Shown here piece by piece: positions 51,275-60,260 of a stretch of DNA of 64,000 bases; position 1 is the first letter of the stretch, and each line of letters opens with the position of its first letter. A program made the translations under genes and the position numbers. Below the pieces are notes generated by a model, which worked only from the letters and a program-made list of their open reading frames with translations, ran no database searches and was not told the DNA's origin. Origin of the DNA: CBDEVH01 sp965243565 (lineage in GTDB: Bacteria > Pseudomonadota > Gammaproteobacteria > Tethybacterales > Persebacteraceae); assembly GCA_965243565.1 (NCBI GenBank), contig OZ251571.1, forward strand, positions 1,178,001 to 1,242,000, written 5' to 3'.

Positions 51275-52645
51275 TTACGTAAAAAGATCGGTTAACGCAT
51301 TGTCAACAGCGGTAATAATTTGGTCTATATCGGTTTTGGTGGCAATTAATGCAGGACTAAACAATAGAGTATTGTTATAGCCTGGCAAACTGCGATTCGT
51401 GCCTCCAATAATAACACCATTGCTCATGCAATGCCCCTGTACAGCAGCGACTTTTATTTCTGGTAATGGTTCTTTGGTTTCTCTGTCAACGACTAATTCT
51501 AAACCAACAAACAAACCACGTCCTCTGACATCACCAATGATTGAATGCTTGGCATAAAGATTATTCGATTGCTCTAAGAGATACTCGCCCATTTTTTTGC
51601 AATTATCCAAGAGGTTTTCTTCTTCGATAATTGCCATATTTGCCAAGGCAGCGGCGGTGCCGCCCGTACAACCACCATAAGTAGAAATATCACGAAAATA
51701 ACTCATAGGATCATCAGGAGTTGACTTGAAAAAATTAAATATCTCTTCGGTGGTAACCATACAAGCAATGGCGGCATAACCCGAAGCCAAGCCTTTTGCC
51801 ATGGTCACAAAATCAGGCTTAATGTCAAACTGCTGATAACCAAACCACGTACCCAGCCGTCCAAATCCACAAACAACTTCATCCAAATGTAACAGTACAT
51901 TATATTTTTTGCAAATCTCTTGCACACGCTGCCAATAGCCTTCAGGAGGCAAAATACAGCCACCACCTGCCGTTATGGTTTCGAGTACAATAGCACCGAC
52001 TGTATCGGGACCTTCTTTTAAAATGACTTCTTCAATGGCATCTGCCGCACGGATTCCATAATTATTATCTACACCGTATTGATTGCGGTATTCTAAACAA
52101 TGAGGCACCTCGACAAATCCTGGAGGAAATGGCCCGTATTGGCTTACACGCTCTGGGTGTCCACCAGATGCCAAGTTAGCAATAGTGGTACCATGATAAT
52201 CGCGCTCGCGATAAAGAATTTTATATTTACCGCCGCCATGTTTAATTTTTGAAATTTGGCGAACCATCTTATAAACTTTTTCGTTTGCTTCGGATCCAGA
52301 ATTAGAATAATAAACGCGACTCATGCCGGGCATTTTTTGAATTAATTTCTCAGCAAATTCTGCAGCAGGGATAGTGCCCATCGCGTTGGAATAAAAATTC
52401 ATTTTTATTAATTGATCGCGCACTGCATTGGCAATACTCTCTCTACCATACCCAACATTAACCGTCCACAGACCACCCGAAACAGCATCAAGATACTCCT
52501 TACCATTCGTATCACGCAGACGCATGCCCTTGCCTTCGACAAAAACAATCGGATCGCTGGATTCAAATTTTTTATGTTGTGTAAGATGGTGCCAAATATG
52601 TGTTTTATCTAAATTAGTGGCAATATTTGTAATGTTATCTGACAT
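51275..52645 (-). CDS. tpa: Taurine-pyruvate aminotransferase
   Basis: PLP aminotransferase (class III) of 456 residues. GxGxRLRD-like start (GKGMRLRDTNGKEYLDAVSGGLWTVNVGYG), the PLP-phosphate segment NSGSEANEK, the Asp of HLDEVVCGFGR and the Lys of VTMAKGLASGYA are intact. The overall sequence fits taurine-pyruvate aminotransferase (taurine plus pyruvate to sulfoacetaldehyde plus alanine), and xsc-pta and tauABC nearby support it. A class III omega-transaminase with another substrate is the alternative. RBS CAGGA precedes the ATG. It stands about 5.7 kb from xsc. Confidence 0.92.
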   Translation of the reverse strand: MSDNITNIATNLDKTHIWHHLTQHKKFESSDPIVFVEGKGMRLRDTNGKEYLDAVSGGLWTVNVGYGRESIANAVRDQLIKMNFYSNAMGTIPAAEFAEKLIQKMPGMSRVYYSNSGSEANEKVYKMVRQISKIKHGGGKYKILYRERDYHGTTIANLASGGHPERVSQYGPFPPGFVEVPHCLEYRNQYGVDNNYGIRAADAIEEVILKEGPDTVGAIVLETITAGGGCILPPEGYWQRVQEICKKYNVLLHLDEVVCGFGRLGTWFGYQQFDIKPDFVTMAKGLASGYAAIACMVTTEEIFNFFKSTPDDPMSYFRDISTYGGCTGGTAAALANMAIIEEENLLDNCKKMGEYLLEQSNNLYAKHSIIGDVRGRGLFVGLELVVDRETKEPLPEIKVAAVQGHCMSNGVIIGGTNRSLPGYNNTLLFSPALIATKTDIDQIITAVDNALTDLFT

Positions 52646-52671
52646 AGATTTTCCTGATTAAAATAAGTTAA

Positions 52672-52695
52672 TTTTTATGAGGTTTTTCATAAAAA
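52672..52695. promoter_or_regulatory. 9-bp palindrome in the tpa leader
   Basis: TTTTTATGA (52672-52680) and TCATAAAAA (52687-52695) are perfect inverted repeats with a 6-nt loop, 27 nt upstream of the tpa ATG. It could be an operator or an mRNA hairpin; it lacks a T-tail, so it is not a terminator. Confidence 0.4.
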
Positions 52696-52760
52696 GTCCA
52701 TATCATTTTACAGCAAATCTCTGCTGCCTATATAGAAATGATAGGGATCATGCGATATTT

Positions 52761-52788
52761 AAAAACCCGCACAAAAGTGCGGGTTTTT
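52761..52788. terminator. Terminator downstream of groEL
   Basis: Perfect 12-bp stem AAAAACCCGCAC (52761-52772) and GTGCGGGTTTTT (52777-52788) with a 4-nt loop. It ends the groESL transcript coming from the right; the T-run is present in both directions. The rest of the gap before tpa (52646-52760) holds only the tpa leader. Confidence 0.85.
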
Positions 52789-52810
52789 AGTAAAAAGGCA
52801 AAGCCTTGGA

Positions 52811-54457
52811 TTACATTCCCATGCCTTCCATACCACCCATACCACCCATACCACCGGGCATTGGAGCACCGGCATCTTTTTTAGGTGCATCAACAATAAC
52901 AGCATCGGTTGTCAATACCAAAGAAGCAATAGAGGCTGCATTTTGCAAAGCAGAACGAGTAACTTTGGTTGGATCCAACACACCATCTTTTATCATATCG
53001 CCAAATTTACCAGTGGCTGCATTGTAGCCAAAATTACCAGTGCCTTCTTTGACTTTATTAACAACGACAGAGGATTCTTCACCAGCGTTTTCAACAATCA
53101 TACGCAATGGAGATTCCAACGCACGCTCAACAATACGAATACCTGCATTTTGATCGTCATTATCACCTTTGATTTTACCAACAGTCGCGACAGAACGAAT
53201 AAGCGCAACACCACCACCAGCAACGATGCCTTCTTCGACAGCGGCACGTGTGGCATGCAATGCATCTTCGACGCGTGCTTTCTTTTCTTTCATTTCAACT
53301 TCGGTGGCAGCACCAACCTTAATGACAGCAACACCGCCAGAAAGCTTAGCAACACGCTCTTGCAATTTTTCGCGGTCATAATCGCTATTGGTTTCTTCGA
53401 TTTGTGCACGAATGGTTTCGACACGAGCAGCGATTTCTTTTTTAGAGCCTTTGCCATCAATAATAGTGGTGTTCTCTTTACCGACTTCGATGCGTTTGGC
53501 TTGTCCTAAATCTTCCATCGTGGTTTTTTCTAGGGAAAGACCGATTTCGTCACAGATAACACGACCTTTGGTCAAAATAGCGATGTCTTCAGAAATTGAT
53601 TTGCGACGATCACCAAAACCAGGCAATTTAACAGCACATACTTTTAAGGTGCCACGCATGTTGTTTACAACTAAAGTTGCCAATGCTTCTCCTTCAATGT
53701 CTTCAGCCAAAATCATTAATGGACGACCGGCTTTAGCAGCCTGTTCCAAAACTGGCAAAATATCACGAATAGCAGAGATTTTTTTGTCATGGATTAAAAT
53801 CAAAGGATTATCCAAAACAACAATCTGACGCTCGGGTTGGTTGATGAAATAAGGTGAGGTATAACCACGATCAAACTGCATACCTTCAACGATGTCTAGG
53901 TCGTTTTGCAAACCAGAACCATCTTCGACGGTGATAACACCTTCTTTACCGACTTTGTCCATTGCTTCGGCAATTATCTGGCCAACAGAGGCATCAGAGT
54001 TTGCAGAAATACTAGCCACTTGAGCTATCTCGGTACGTGTACGACATTCTTTAGAAATTTTACGAAGGTTTTCGACAGCGACTTCAACCGCTTTGTCGAT
54101 ACCACGCTTAAGATCCATTGGGTTCATTCCGGCGGCAACGTATTTCATGCCTTCGTTAACGATGCATTGAGCAATAACGGTACCAGTGGTGGTGCCATCA
54201 CCGACTACATCGGATGTTTTGGATGCAACTTCTTTAAGAATTTGTGCGCCCATGTTTTCGACTCTGTCTTCTAGTTCGATTTCTTTGGCAACGGAAACAC
54301 CATCTTTAGTGATGGTTGGGGCGCCGAACGAACGTTCTATTACGACATTACGACCTTTGGGTCCTAATGTAACTTTAACGGCATCGGCAATGCGGTTAAC
54401 GCCGTTAAGAATACCGCGGCGTGCCTCATCTGAAAATTTAATATCTTTTGCTGACAT
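52811..54457 (-). CDS. groL: Chaperonin GroEL
   Basis: 60-kDa chaperonin of 548 residues, exactly the E. coli length. The equatorial VGDGTTTGTVIA nucleotide loop, the AAVEEGIVAGGGVAL signature and the C-terminal GGMGGMGG tail are all present. It folds client proteins in the cytoplasm with GroES. RBS GGAG lies 6 nt before the ATG. It starts 35 nt after groES in a two-gene heat-shock operon. Confidence 0.99.
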   Translation of the reverse strand: MSAKDIKFSDEARRGILNGVNRIADAVKVTLGPKGRNVVIERSFGAPTITKDGVSVAKEIELEDRVENMGAQILKEVASKTSDVVGDGTTTGTVIAQCIVNEGMKYVAAGMNPMDLKRGIDKAVEVAVENLRKISKECRTRTEIAQVASISANSDASVGQIIAEAMDKVGKEGVITVEDGSGLQNDLDIVEGMQFDRGYTSPYFINQPERQIVVLDNPLILIHDKKISAIRDILPVLEQAAKAGRPLMILAEDIEGEALATLVVNNMRGTLKVCAVKLPGFGDRRKSISEDIAILTKGRVICDEIGLSLEKTTMEDLGQAKRIEVGKENTTIIDGKGSKKEIAARVETIRAQIEETNSDYDREKLQERVAKLSGGVAVIKVGAATEVEMKEKKARVEDALHATRAAVEEGIVAGGGVALIRSVATVGKIKGDNDDQNAGIRIVERALESPLRMIVENAGEESSVVVNKVKEGTGNFGYNAATGKFGDMIKDGVLDPTKVTRSALQNAASIASLVLTTDAVIVDAPKKDAGAPMPGGMGGMGGMEGMGM

Positions 54458-54492
54458 TTTTTACTCCTTTATAAATAGTTATCTGTTAATTA

Positions 54493-54786
54493 TTACTCAA
54501 AAACAGCCATGACATCATCTTCACGCATGACAAGCAATTCACTACCGTCAATTTTTACGGAAGTTCCAGCATATTTGCCAAACAATACTCTGTCACCTTT
54601 TTTAACGGCCAACGGACGAACGCTTCCGTCGTCTTTGATTTTTCCATTACCCACTGAAACGACTTCACCCTGGTCAGGTTTTTCGGTTGCTGAATCGGGG
54701 ATAACAATACCGCTTGCGGTGGTGCGTTCTTCTTCTAGGCGACGCACAATAATGCGATCGTGTAGAGGACGAATTTTAGTTTTCAT
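54493..54786 (-). CDS. groS: Co-chaperonin GroES
   Basis: Protein of 97 residues, the lid of the GroEL chamber. IRPLHDRIIVRRLEEERTTASGIVIPDS with the mobile loop (EERTTASGIVIP) and the terminal YAGTSVKIDGSELLVMREDDVMAV are conserved. RBS AAGGAG lies 8 nt before the ATG. The leader carries a heat-shock sigma-32-type promoter. Confidence 0.98.
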   Translation of the reverse strand: MKTKIRPLHDRIIVRRLEEERTTASGIVIPDSATEKPDQGEVVSVGNGKIKDDGSVRPLAVKKGDRVLFGKYAGTSVKIDGSELLVMREDDVMAVFE

Positions 54787-54846
54787 AGTTTATTCTCCTT
54801 GTATCATGATTGAAAATTACATGCTTATATTATGTAAGCATTCCTA

Positions 54847-54874
54847 ATATAAGGATTAATTTTATCTTTTCAAG
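54847..54874 (-). promoter_or_regulatory. Sigma-32 (heat-shock) promoter of groESL
   Basis: On the minus strand CTTGAAA (54868-54874) and CCTTATAT (54847-54854) are 13 nt apart, close to the RpoH consensus CTTGAAA-N13/14-CCCCATnT. A small inverted repeat, ATGCTTA/TAAGCAT (54821-54841), follows in the leader. No CIRCE element (HrcA) is seen. Confidence 0.65.
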
Positions 54875-55041
54875 AGATTAATGAAATTATTTTACCCAAC
54901 GCATAACATTGGATAAGTTTGCGGCTATGCCAGTGGTTGCCGAGGTAATTTTCAGAGCAATCACTCGTCGTCTTACCTTTTTGATAATACAATCGTAATT
55001 CGGAACTATTGCGTACGCTTGCCTGCCGTGCTGTCTGCAAA
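54875..55041 (-). other. Unassigned stretch between groES promoter and sucB end
   Basis: About 167 nt directly after the sucB stop. On the minus strand one frame is open without ATG, GTG or TTG start from within the sucB 3' end: it reads ...ICRQHGRQAYAIV then KKVRRRVIALKIT and ends NLSNVMRWVK. A second frame is also open. It may be a gene remnant or chance. No tRNA and no clear terminator for sucAB was found. Confidence 0.3.
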
Positions 55042-56217
55042 TTAGATTTCCAGCAATAATCGTGAGGGGTCTTCAATGGCATTTTTGATGGCAACCAAAA
55101 ATTGTACGGCCTCTCGCCCATCTATAATTCTGTGATCGTAGGACAACGCAAAATAACACATCGGTCTAATGACGATTTCGTTGTTTTCGACAACAGCGCG
55201 TTCCTTGGTTGCATGAATGCCTAAAATAGCACTTTGCGGTGGGTTAATAATAGGGGTTGAAAACATCGAACCAAAGACACCACCGTTGGTGATAGAAAAT
55301 GTACCGCCAGTGATTTCGTCCAAACGAAGCCTGCCTGTTTTGGCACGTTGTCCAAAGTCGGCAATGCCTTTTTCAATATCTGCCATCGACGCCGAATCGG
55401 CATCACGAAGAACAGGCACGATAAGACCACGTCCAGTAGAAACAGCAACACCGATGTCATAGTATTCGTGATAGACGATGTCATTGCCTTCAACCGATGC
55501 ATTAATCACTGGAAATTCTTTTAACGCTGCAACAGTGGCTTTGGTGAAAAATGACATAAAACCCAGTTTAATATCATGCTTTTTTTCAAATGTATCACGA
55601 TAACTCGCCCGCAAGTCCATCACCGCTTTCATGTTGACTTCGTTAAATGTGGTTAAGGTGGCTGTTTGTTGTTGTGATTCTAATAAACGCTCGGCAATTC
55701 GAGTACGCAATTTACTCATTGGCACACGATGAACAGCGCGGTTGCCAACGGCTGCCGACTGTATCGGTGCGGATGATGTATCTTTATTGCTGGTGCTGGT
55801 ATTGGCATTGAGAACATCGCCTTTGGTCACACGCCCACCTTTACCACTGCCGCTAATGCTAGCCAATGCCACGCCTTTTTCGGCGGCTATTTTTTTAGCC
55901 GATGGCATGGCTTTAACGGCATCGGTGGCAACGGCTGCTGGCATCGGTGTAGCAGGTTCGGCTTTAGCAGGTTCGGCTTTAGCACCTTTTTTAACATGCG
56001 CTAATAACTCGCCGCTTTTTACCGACGCTCCTGCTTTGATATAAATGGCTTCTAATACACCATCACAGGCGGCATAGATTTCCATTGTTATTTTATCGGT
56101 TTCAACTTCTACCAAAACATCACCTTCGGCAACGCTGTCACCAACATTTTTCTTCCAATCCAATAAAGCAGCTTCAGAAACTGATTCGGATAATTCAGGT
56201 ACTTTAATTTCTATCAT
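55042..56217 (-). CDS. sucB: Dihydrolipoyl succinyltransferase (2-oxoglutarate dehydrogenase E2)
   Basis: E2 core of 391 residues. The lipoyl domain (1-75) carries Lys42 in EVETDKITMEI. An Ala/Pro/Lys-rich linker contains a recent 15-bp tandem repeat. The peripheral subunit-binding domain (PSAKKIAAEKGVALASISGSGKGGRVTKGDV) and the catalytic domain with SYDHRIIDGREAVQFL (His-Asp) follow. It transfers the succinyl group to CoA in the TCA cycle. RBS GGAAG precedes the ATG. It starts 17 nt after sucA; lpd (E3) is not downstream. Confidence 0.97.
   Translation of the reverse strand: MIEIKVPELSESVSEAALLDWKKNVGDSVAEGDVLVEVETDKITMEIYAACDGVLEAIYIKAGASVKSGELLAHVKKGAKAEPAKAEPATPMPAAVATDAVKAMPSAKKIAAEKGVALASISGSGKGGRVTKGDVLNANTSTSNKDTSSAPIQSAAVGNRAVHRVPMSKLRTRIAERLLESQQQTATLTTFNEVNMKAVMDLRASYRDTFEKKHDIKLGFMSFFTKATVAALKEFPVINASVEGNDIVYHEYYDIGVAVSTGRGLIVPVLRDADSASMADIEKGIADFGQRAKTGRLRLDEITGGTFSITNGGVFGSMFSTPIINPPQSAILGIHATKERAVVENNEIVIRPMCYFALSYDHRIIDGREAVQFLVAIKNAIEDPSRLLLEI
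55955..55984. repeat. 15-bp perfect tandem repeat in the sucB linker
   Basis: GGTTCGGCTTTAGCA occurs twice (55955-55969, 55970-55984). On the minus strand it encodes two copies of AKAEP in the flexible linker after the lipoyl domain. Such repeats can vary in number between strains. Confidence 0.85.
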
Positions 56218-56234
56218 ATTTTCTTCCTATTTTT

Positions 56235-59042
56235 TTATACGATGGAGTTGATATCTAATGCCGCATCAATGACTTCTTGTTGTTCACGTTTGTGAACATC
56301 GGCAAAACCAACGGCAGGCGATGCAGAAGAACGCCGTAAGGCGTAGGTTAAATGCTGTCCTTCGCGTACATGACGATTCAAATAATGGAATATTCGATGC
56401 CATGCCCCTTGGTTGCCCGGTTCTTCTTGACACCAAACAACAGTATTGGCATTTTTATACTTGGCAATTTGTTTTTCAATGCTTTTGTGTGGAAAAGGAT
56501 ACAACTGCTCTATACGACATAATGCAACATCGGTCTGTTTTTTTATACGCCTGGCGTTACGTAATTCGTAATAAATTTTGCCCGAACAAAAGACCAACCG
56601 TTTAACGTCTTTGACGCGAATATCGCTATCTGTTTCACCAATGATTGCTTCAAACCGTCCTGTAGACAGATCTTCTAGACTTGATACAGCATCGGGATTG
56701 CGCAATAAACTTTTGGGGGATATAACAATTAAAGGGGTTCGGCTACTGCGTAATACCTGACGGCGCAATAGATGATATATTTGTGATGGAGAAGAGGGCA
56801 CGCATACTTGAATATTGTATTCTGCACATAATTGTAGATAACGCTCTAATCGGGCTGAGGAATGCTCAGGGCCTTGTCCCTCAAAGCCATGTGGTAGCAA
56901 TAGGGTTAACCCACACAACCGCCCCCATTTTGATTCACCTGAAGTAATAAACTGGTCTATCACCACTTGTGCACCATTGGCAAAATCGCCAAATTGACCT
57001 TCCCATATAACGAGCCCTTCGGGCAATGTAGTGGCATAACCGTACTCAAAAGCCATAACGCCTTCTTCGGATAAGATGGAATCGATAACCAGAAAGTTGC
57101 CTTGCTTTTTAGACAGATGACGAAGTGGCACATAACTACCACCATCGCGTTTAGCGCGTTTTTGGTCGTGCCATGCCGCATGTCGGTGAGAGAATGTTCC
57201 TCGTCCGCAATCTTGCCCTGATAAACGCACGCGATACCCTTCTGTCAATAAACTGGCATACGATAAATTTTCTGCCATTCCCCAATCCAGTGGGCGATTG
57301 CCTTCTGCCATATCACGGCGTTGGCGCACCAAGCGTTTTAGATTGGCATGTGGCTCAAAGCCATCGGGAATAGTGGATAATTTTTTTCCCAATGCTTTCA
57401 GTGTTTTAACCGATACAATCTCTTTGGGTGTCCAATCCCATTTTTCATTGCCGTGGCTGTAAGATGACCAATCTATCAACGTGCTTTTTTTGGTGGGTAT
57501 CGACAAAGGGTTAACTGATACTCCTTCGTCTAAACACTGACGATACTGTGCTTTTATTTCCTTTAGCTGGTCTTGGGTAATCGTACCTTCTTGAATCAGA
57601 TGGTTGGCATAAATCGCTAGCGAACCGGGGTGTTCGGCAATTTTATGGTACATAAGCGGTTGTGTCATTAGCGGTTCGTCTTGTTCGTTATGACCCAAAC
57701 GTCTAAAGCAAACCAAATCGATTATAACGCAAACACCAAATTTTTGTTTAAAGGCAAAAGCCGTTTTAGCGGCATATGACACCGCCAGTAAATCATCACA
57801 ATTAACATGGATGATAGGGATTTCGACCATTTTACCAATATCAGTACAGAAAAAAGTGGAACGAGCATCATCGGGCGATGACGTGGTAAAGCCGATTTGA
57901 TTATTGACGATAACATGAATAGAACCGCCCGTTTTATAGCCTTTTGCCTGCGAAAAATTAAGCGTTTCCATGACCACTCCTTGCCCTGCAAAGGCGGCAT
58001 CACCATGCACGTGGATAGAAAATGCTTTGTTTCGCTTGATGTCGTTGCGACGATCTTGACGGGCGCGAACCGAGCCTTCAATAACTGGGCTGACAATTTC
58101 GAGGTGGGAAGGATTAAACGACAATGCTAAATGCATAACGCCAGTAGTGGTTTTTAGTGTACTAGAAAAACCCATGTGGTATTTAACATCACCCGAACCT
58201 CTGTTGACCGCATGCTTTCCTTCAAACTCCATAAATAATTCATTGGGTTGCTTACCCAATATATTAACCAACACATTTAAACGACCGCGGTGTGCCATAC
58301 CAATAACGGTTTCGACCACACCATCGTCACCCGCTTCAGATAATAAAGTATCAATTAAAGGAATGAGAGAATCACCCCCTTCTAGTGAAAAACGTTTTTG
58401 TCCGATAAATCGAGTATGCAAGTATTTTTCGAGTGCTTCCGCCGCGTTTAAACGCTCTAATAAGCGAATTTTTTCTTCTTTGCTACTGTCGGCGTGCGGT
58501 TTTTCAAAATGTTCAAGCAACCAGTGTCGTTGCTCATCATCCGAAATATGCATGAACTCTGGGACGATAGTACCACAGTACACTTGGTTCATGTGGTCGG
58601 TTATTTTTTGTAAAGTAGAAAATTCCATGCCCGGAATATCAGTATGGAAAACAGTGCCTAGATCTTGCTCGCTCAAATCAAATAACGATAAATTCAAACG
58701 ACTTTGCTCCACGATGTCATACTGTAAAGGGTTAATTTTGGATTCACGCACGCCCAACATACGGTAACGCGTAATAAGTGCACTGACTTGACTTTGTTTT
58801 TTGGCATAGGCAGTATTATCGCCAACACTACCTACTGCAACCGATGATGATGGCTTACGATACGCCCGTTCAACAATAGAATCAATGACTGGCTGATGTG
58901 AAGCAGTGGTATCGTTATCTTGCTGAAAATACTGCTGCCATGAAGCGTCCACCGATTTTGGATCATCACAATAACGCAACCGTATTTGCTCAATATAATC
59001 TGCATTTTCGCCCGATAAAATAGCGTCCCAATCTGTTTTCAT
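56235..59042 (-). CDS. sucA: 2-oxoglutarate dehydrogenase E1 component
   Basis: TPP-dependent decarboxylase of 935 residues (E. coli 933). The N-terminal segment is followed by GMAHRGRLNVLVNILGK, the TPP-binding HGDAAFAGQGVVMETLNFS and VIDLVCFRRLGHNEQDEP. The C-terminal part includes VMAFEYGYATTLPEGLVIWEGQFGDFANGAQ and WCQEEPGNQGAWH. It makes succinyl-dihydrolipoyl-SucB from 2-oxoglutarate. No sdh genes lie upstream in this window; a 83-nt gap separates it from the protease gene. Confidence 0.98.
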   Translation of the reverse strand: MKTDWDAILSGENADYIEQIRLRYCDDPKSVDASWQQYFQQDNDTTASHQPVIDSIVERAYRKPSSSVAVGSVGDNTAYAKKQSQVSALITRYRMLGVRESKINPLQYDIVEQSRLNLSLFDLSEQDLGTVFHTDIPGMEFSTLQKITDHMNQVYCGTIVPEFMHISDDEQRHWLLEHFEKPHADSSKEEKIRLLERLNAAEALEKYLHTRFIGQKRFSLEGGDSLIPLIDTLLSEAGDDGVVETVIGMAHRGRLNVLVNILGKQPNELFMEFEGKHAVNRGSGDVKYHMGFSSTLKTTTGVMHLALSFNPSHLEIVSPVIEGSVRARQDRRNDIKRNKAFSIHVHGDAAFAGQGVVMETLNFSQAKGYKTGGSIHVIVNNQIGFTTSSPDDARSTFFCTDIGKMVEIPIIHVNCDDLLAVSYAAKTAFAFKQKFGVCVIIDLVCFRRLGHNEQDEPLMTQPLMYHKIAEHPGSLAIYANHLIQEGTITQDQLKEIKAQYRQCLDEGVSVNPLSIPTKKSTLIDWSSYSHGNEKWDWTPKEIVSVKTLKALGKKLSTIPDGFEPHANLKRLVRQRRDMAEGNRPLDWGMAENLSYASLLTEGYRVRLSGQDCGRGTFSHRHAAWHDQKRAKRDGGSYVPLRHLSKKQGNFLVIDSILSEEGVMAFEYGYATTLPEGLVIWEGQFGDFANGAQVVIDQFITSGESKWGRLCGLTLLLPHGFEGQGPEHSSARLERYLQLCAEYNIQVCVPSSPSQIYHLLRRQVLRSSRTPLIVISPKSLLRNPDAVSSLEDLSTGRFEAIIGETDSDIRVKDVKRLVFCSGKIYYELRNARRIKKQTDVALCRIEQLYPFPHKSIEKQIAKYKNANTVVWCQEEPGNQGAWHRIFHYLNRHVREGQHLTYALRRSSASPAVGFADVHKREQQEVIDAALDINSIV

Positions 59043-59125
59043 AATCTGTCCTATTGTCTTGCTTTTTTCCGTATTTGCTTCTTCTGAGATACTTTAACAT
59101 ATTGTAACCCAAAAATAAAAATAAA

Positions 59126-59665
59126 TCAGCTAGGCGATGGTACTTTCAATGTCATTTTGCCTTTGCTCAGCATGATTTCGAGTTCCTGTAATACATTCAT
59201 TCCCAACAGCACAAGCACGTCATCTGATACCGATGTGTTAGGAACCACCACCGCCGAGATATTTTCAAAAAGAAAATTACCTATTTCTAGACGAGCAATT
59301 TTTGTTTGATAACCAGTAATCTTGCCAGAAGCTGTTGTTACAGTTGTTTTTTCTAGATCTGGTACCCCAATACGTTGGGCAAACGTTATTGGAATTGTCA
59401 CTTCTGTTGCTCCTGTATCGACTAAAAAAACCACTTTTTCGTCATTAATATACCCTTCAACAACATATTGATTGCCCCTATTCTTTTGTATGATTAAAGT
59501 CTTCGCCTGAATAGAGGATTTCGATAAATGATTAGAAGATTTTTTTTCTTCCAGTACATAACTGAAAAACATCGTTACCGAAAAAAACACACATGCACAA
59601 CACAAAAAAATAATGAGCCCTGCTTGGCCTTTTTGTGCATCAAACTTATGCACTATGTTACTCAT
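59126..59665 (-). CDS. Membrane-anchored retropepsin-like aspartic protease (clan AA)
   Basis: Protein of 179 residues. One hydrophobic helix (about 16-36) anchors a periplasmic domain with the single-motif aspartic protease signature VFLVDTGATEVTIP, a later FENISAVVVPNTSVSDDVLVLLGMNVLQ (flap and second-half pattern). Bacterial relatives are annotated as TIGR02281-type clan AA proteases and are thought to work as homodimers. The substrate is unknown. The start overlaps the orn stop by 8 nt, so it is coupled to the oligoribonuclease gene. Confidence 0.88.
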   Translation of the reverse strand: MSNIVHKFDAQKGQAGLIIFLCCACVFFSVTMFFSYVLEEKKSSNHLSKSSIQAKTLIIQKNRGNQYVVEGYINDEKVVFLVDTGATEVTIPITFAQRIGVPDLEKTTVTTASGKITGYQTKIARLEIGNFLFENISAVVVPNTSVSDDVLVLLGMNVLQELEIMLSKGKMTLKVPSPS

Positions 59666-60260
59666 CTAGCGATGTGATGTCATCAATTTTTAAAAAGTCA
59701 TCAATATAAATTTGCATTTCATCTATAGAGGCTTGGATATCATAAACCGCACTATGCACAGCGGCTTCATTGCCAATTTTACGATTTTTTACTTTATTAA
59801 ACAAAGACGGCGCGTAAATTTGGGCGATGATTTTAAACGATGATACATCCAAATTACGATAATGAAAATAGTCTTCGAATTCTCGCATATGCACTGCTAA
59901 AAATCGGCGGTCCTGACAAATACTGTTACCACAAATCGGCGATACCTTTTTATCGATTTGTTTTTTTAGGTATTTTATAACCGATTTTTCGACGGCTTTG
60001 GTGTTTTCTTTGGATTGGCGGCACCGTTCAATCAGACCTGTTTTTGTATGAGTATTGGTATTCCATGCGTCCATATTGTCTAATACCGAATCTGGCTGAT
60101 AAACTGCCCACGATTCGGGCTCGGCAACAACGTTGAGATATTTATCGGTAATGATAATTGCCACCTCCAATATGACATCTTTTTCTGGAGACAGTCCGGA
60201 CATTTCTAAATCTACCCAAATGAGTTTAGACAGCGCTTTCATCTCTCCTTTTTTACACAT
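59658..60260 (-). CDS. orn: Oligoribonuclease
   Basis: 3'-5' exoribonuclease of about 200 residues that degrades di- to pentaribonucleotides, including pGpG from c-di-GMP turnover. DEDDh motifs are visible: Exo I in IWVDLEMSGL (Asp, Glu), Exo II in NSICQDRRFL (Asp), and Exo III in AAVHSAVYDIQASIDEM (His and Asp). The ATG at 60260 has AAAGG 10 nt upstream; a second ATG at 60242 begins MKALSKLIW and is also plausible. The frame extends 44 codons further up but that part is not family-like. Divergent from thrB. Confidence 0.93.
   Translation of the reverse strand: MCKKGEMKALSKLIWVDLEMSGLSPEKDVILEVAIIITDKYLNVVAEPESWAVYQPDSVLDNMDAWNTNTHTKTGLIERCRQSKENTKAVEKSVIKYLKKQIDKKVSPICGNSICQDRRFLAVHMREFEDYFHYRNLDVSSFKIIAQIYAPSLFNKVKNRKIGNEAAVHSAVYDIQASIDEMQIYIDDFLKIDDITSLDE

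Noticed and set aside
52943..53509. Open frame of 188 codons on the + strand opposite groEL
   Set aside because: It lies wholly antisense to a highly conserved groEL, with low-complexity Phe/Asn/Thr content typical of the reverse of that gene.
54787..54870. CIRCE element before groES
   Set aside because: The only inverted repeat (ATGCTTA/TAAGCAT) does not match TTAGCACTC-N9-GAGTGCTAA.
58147..58767. Open frame of 206 codons on the + strand opposite sucA
   Set aside because: Antisense to conserved sucA, Ser/Cys-rich and without ribosome-binding site or family motif.
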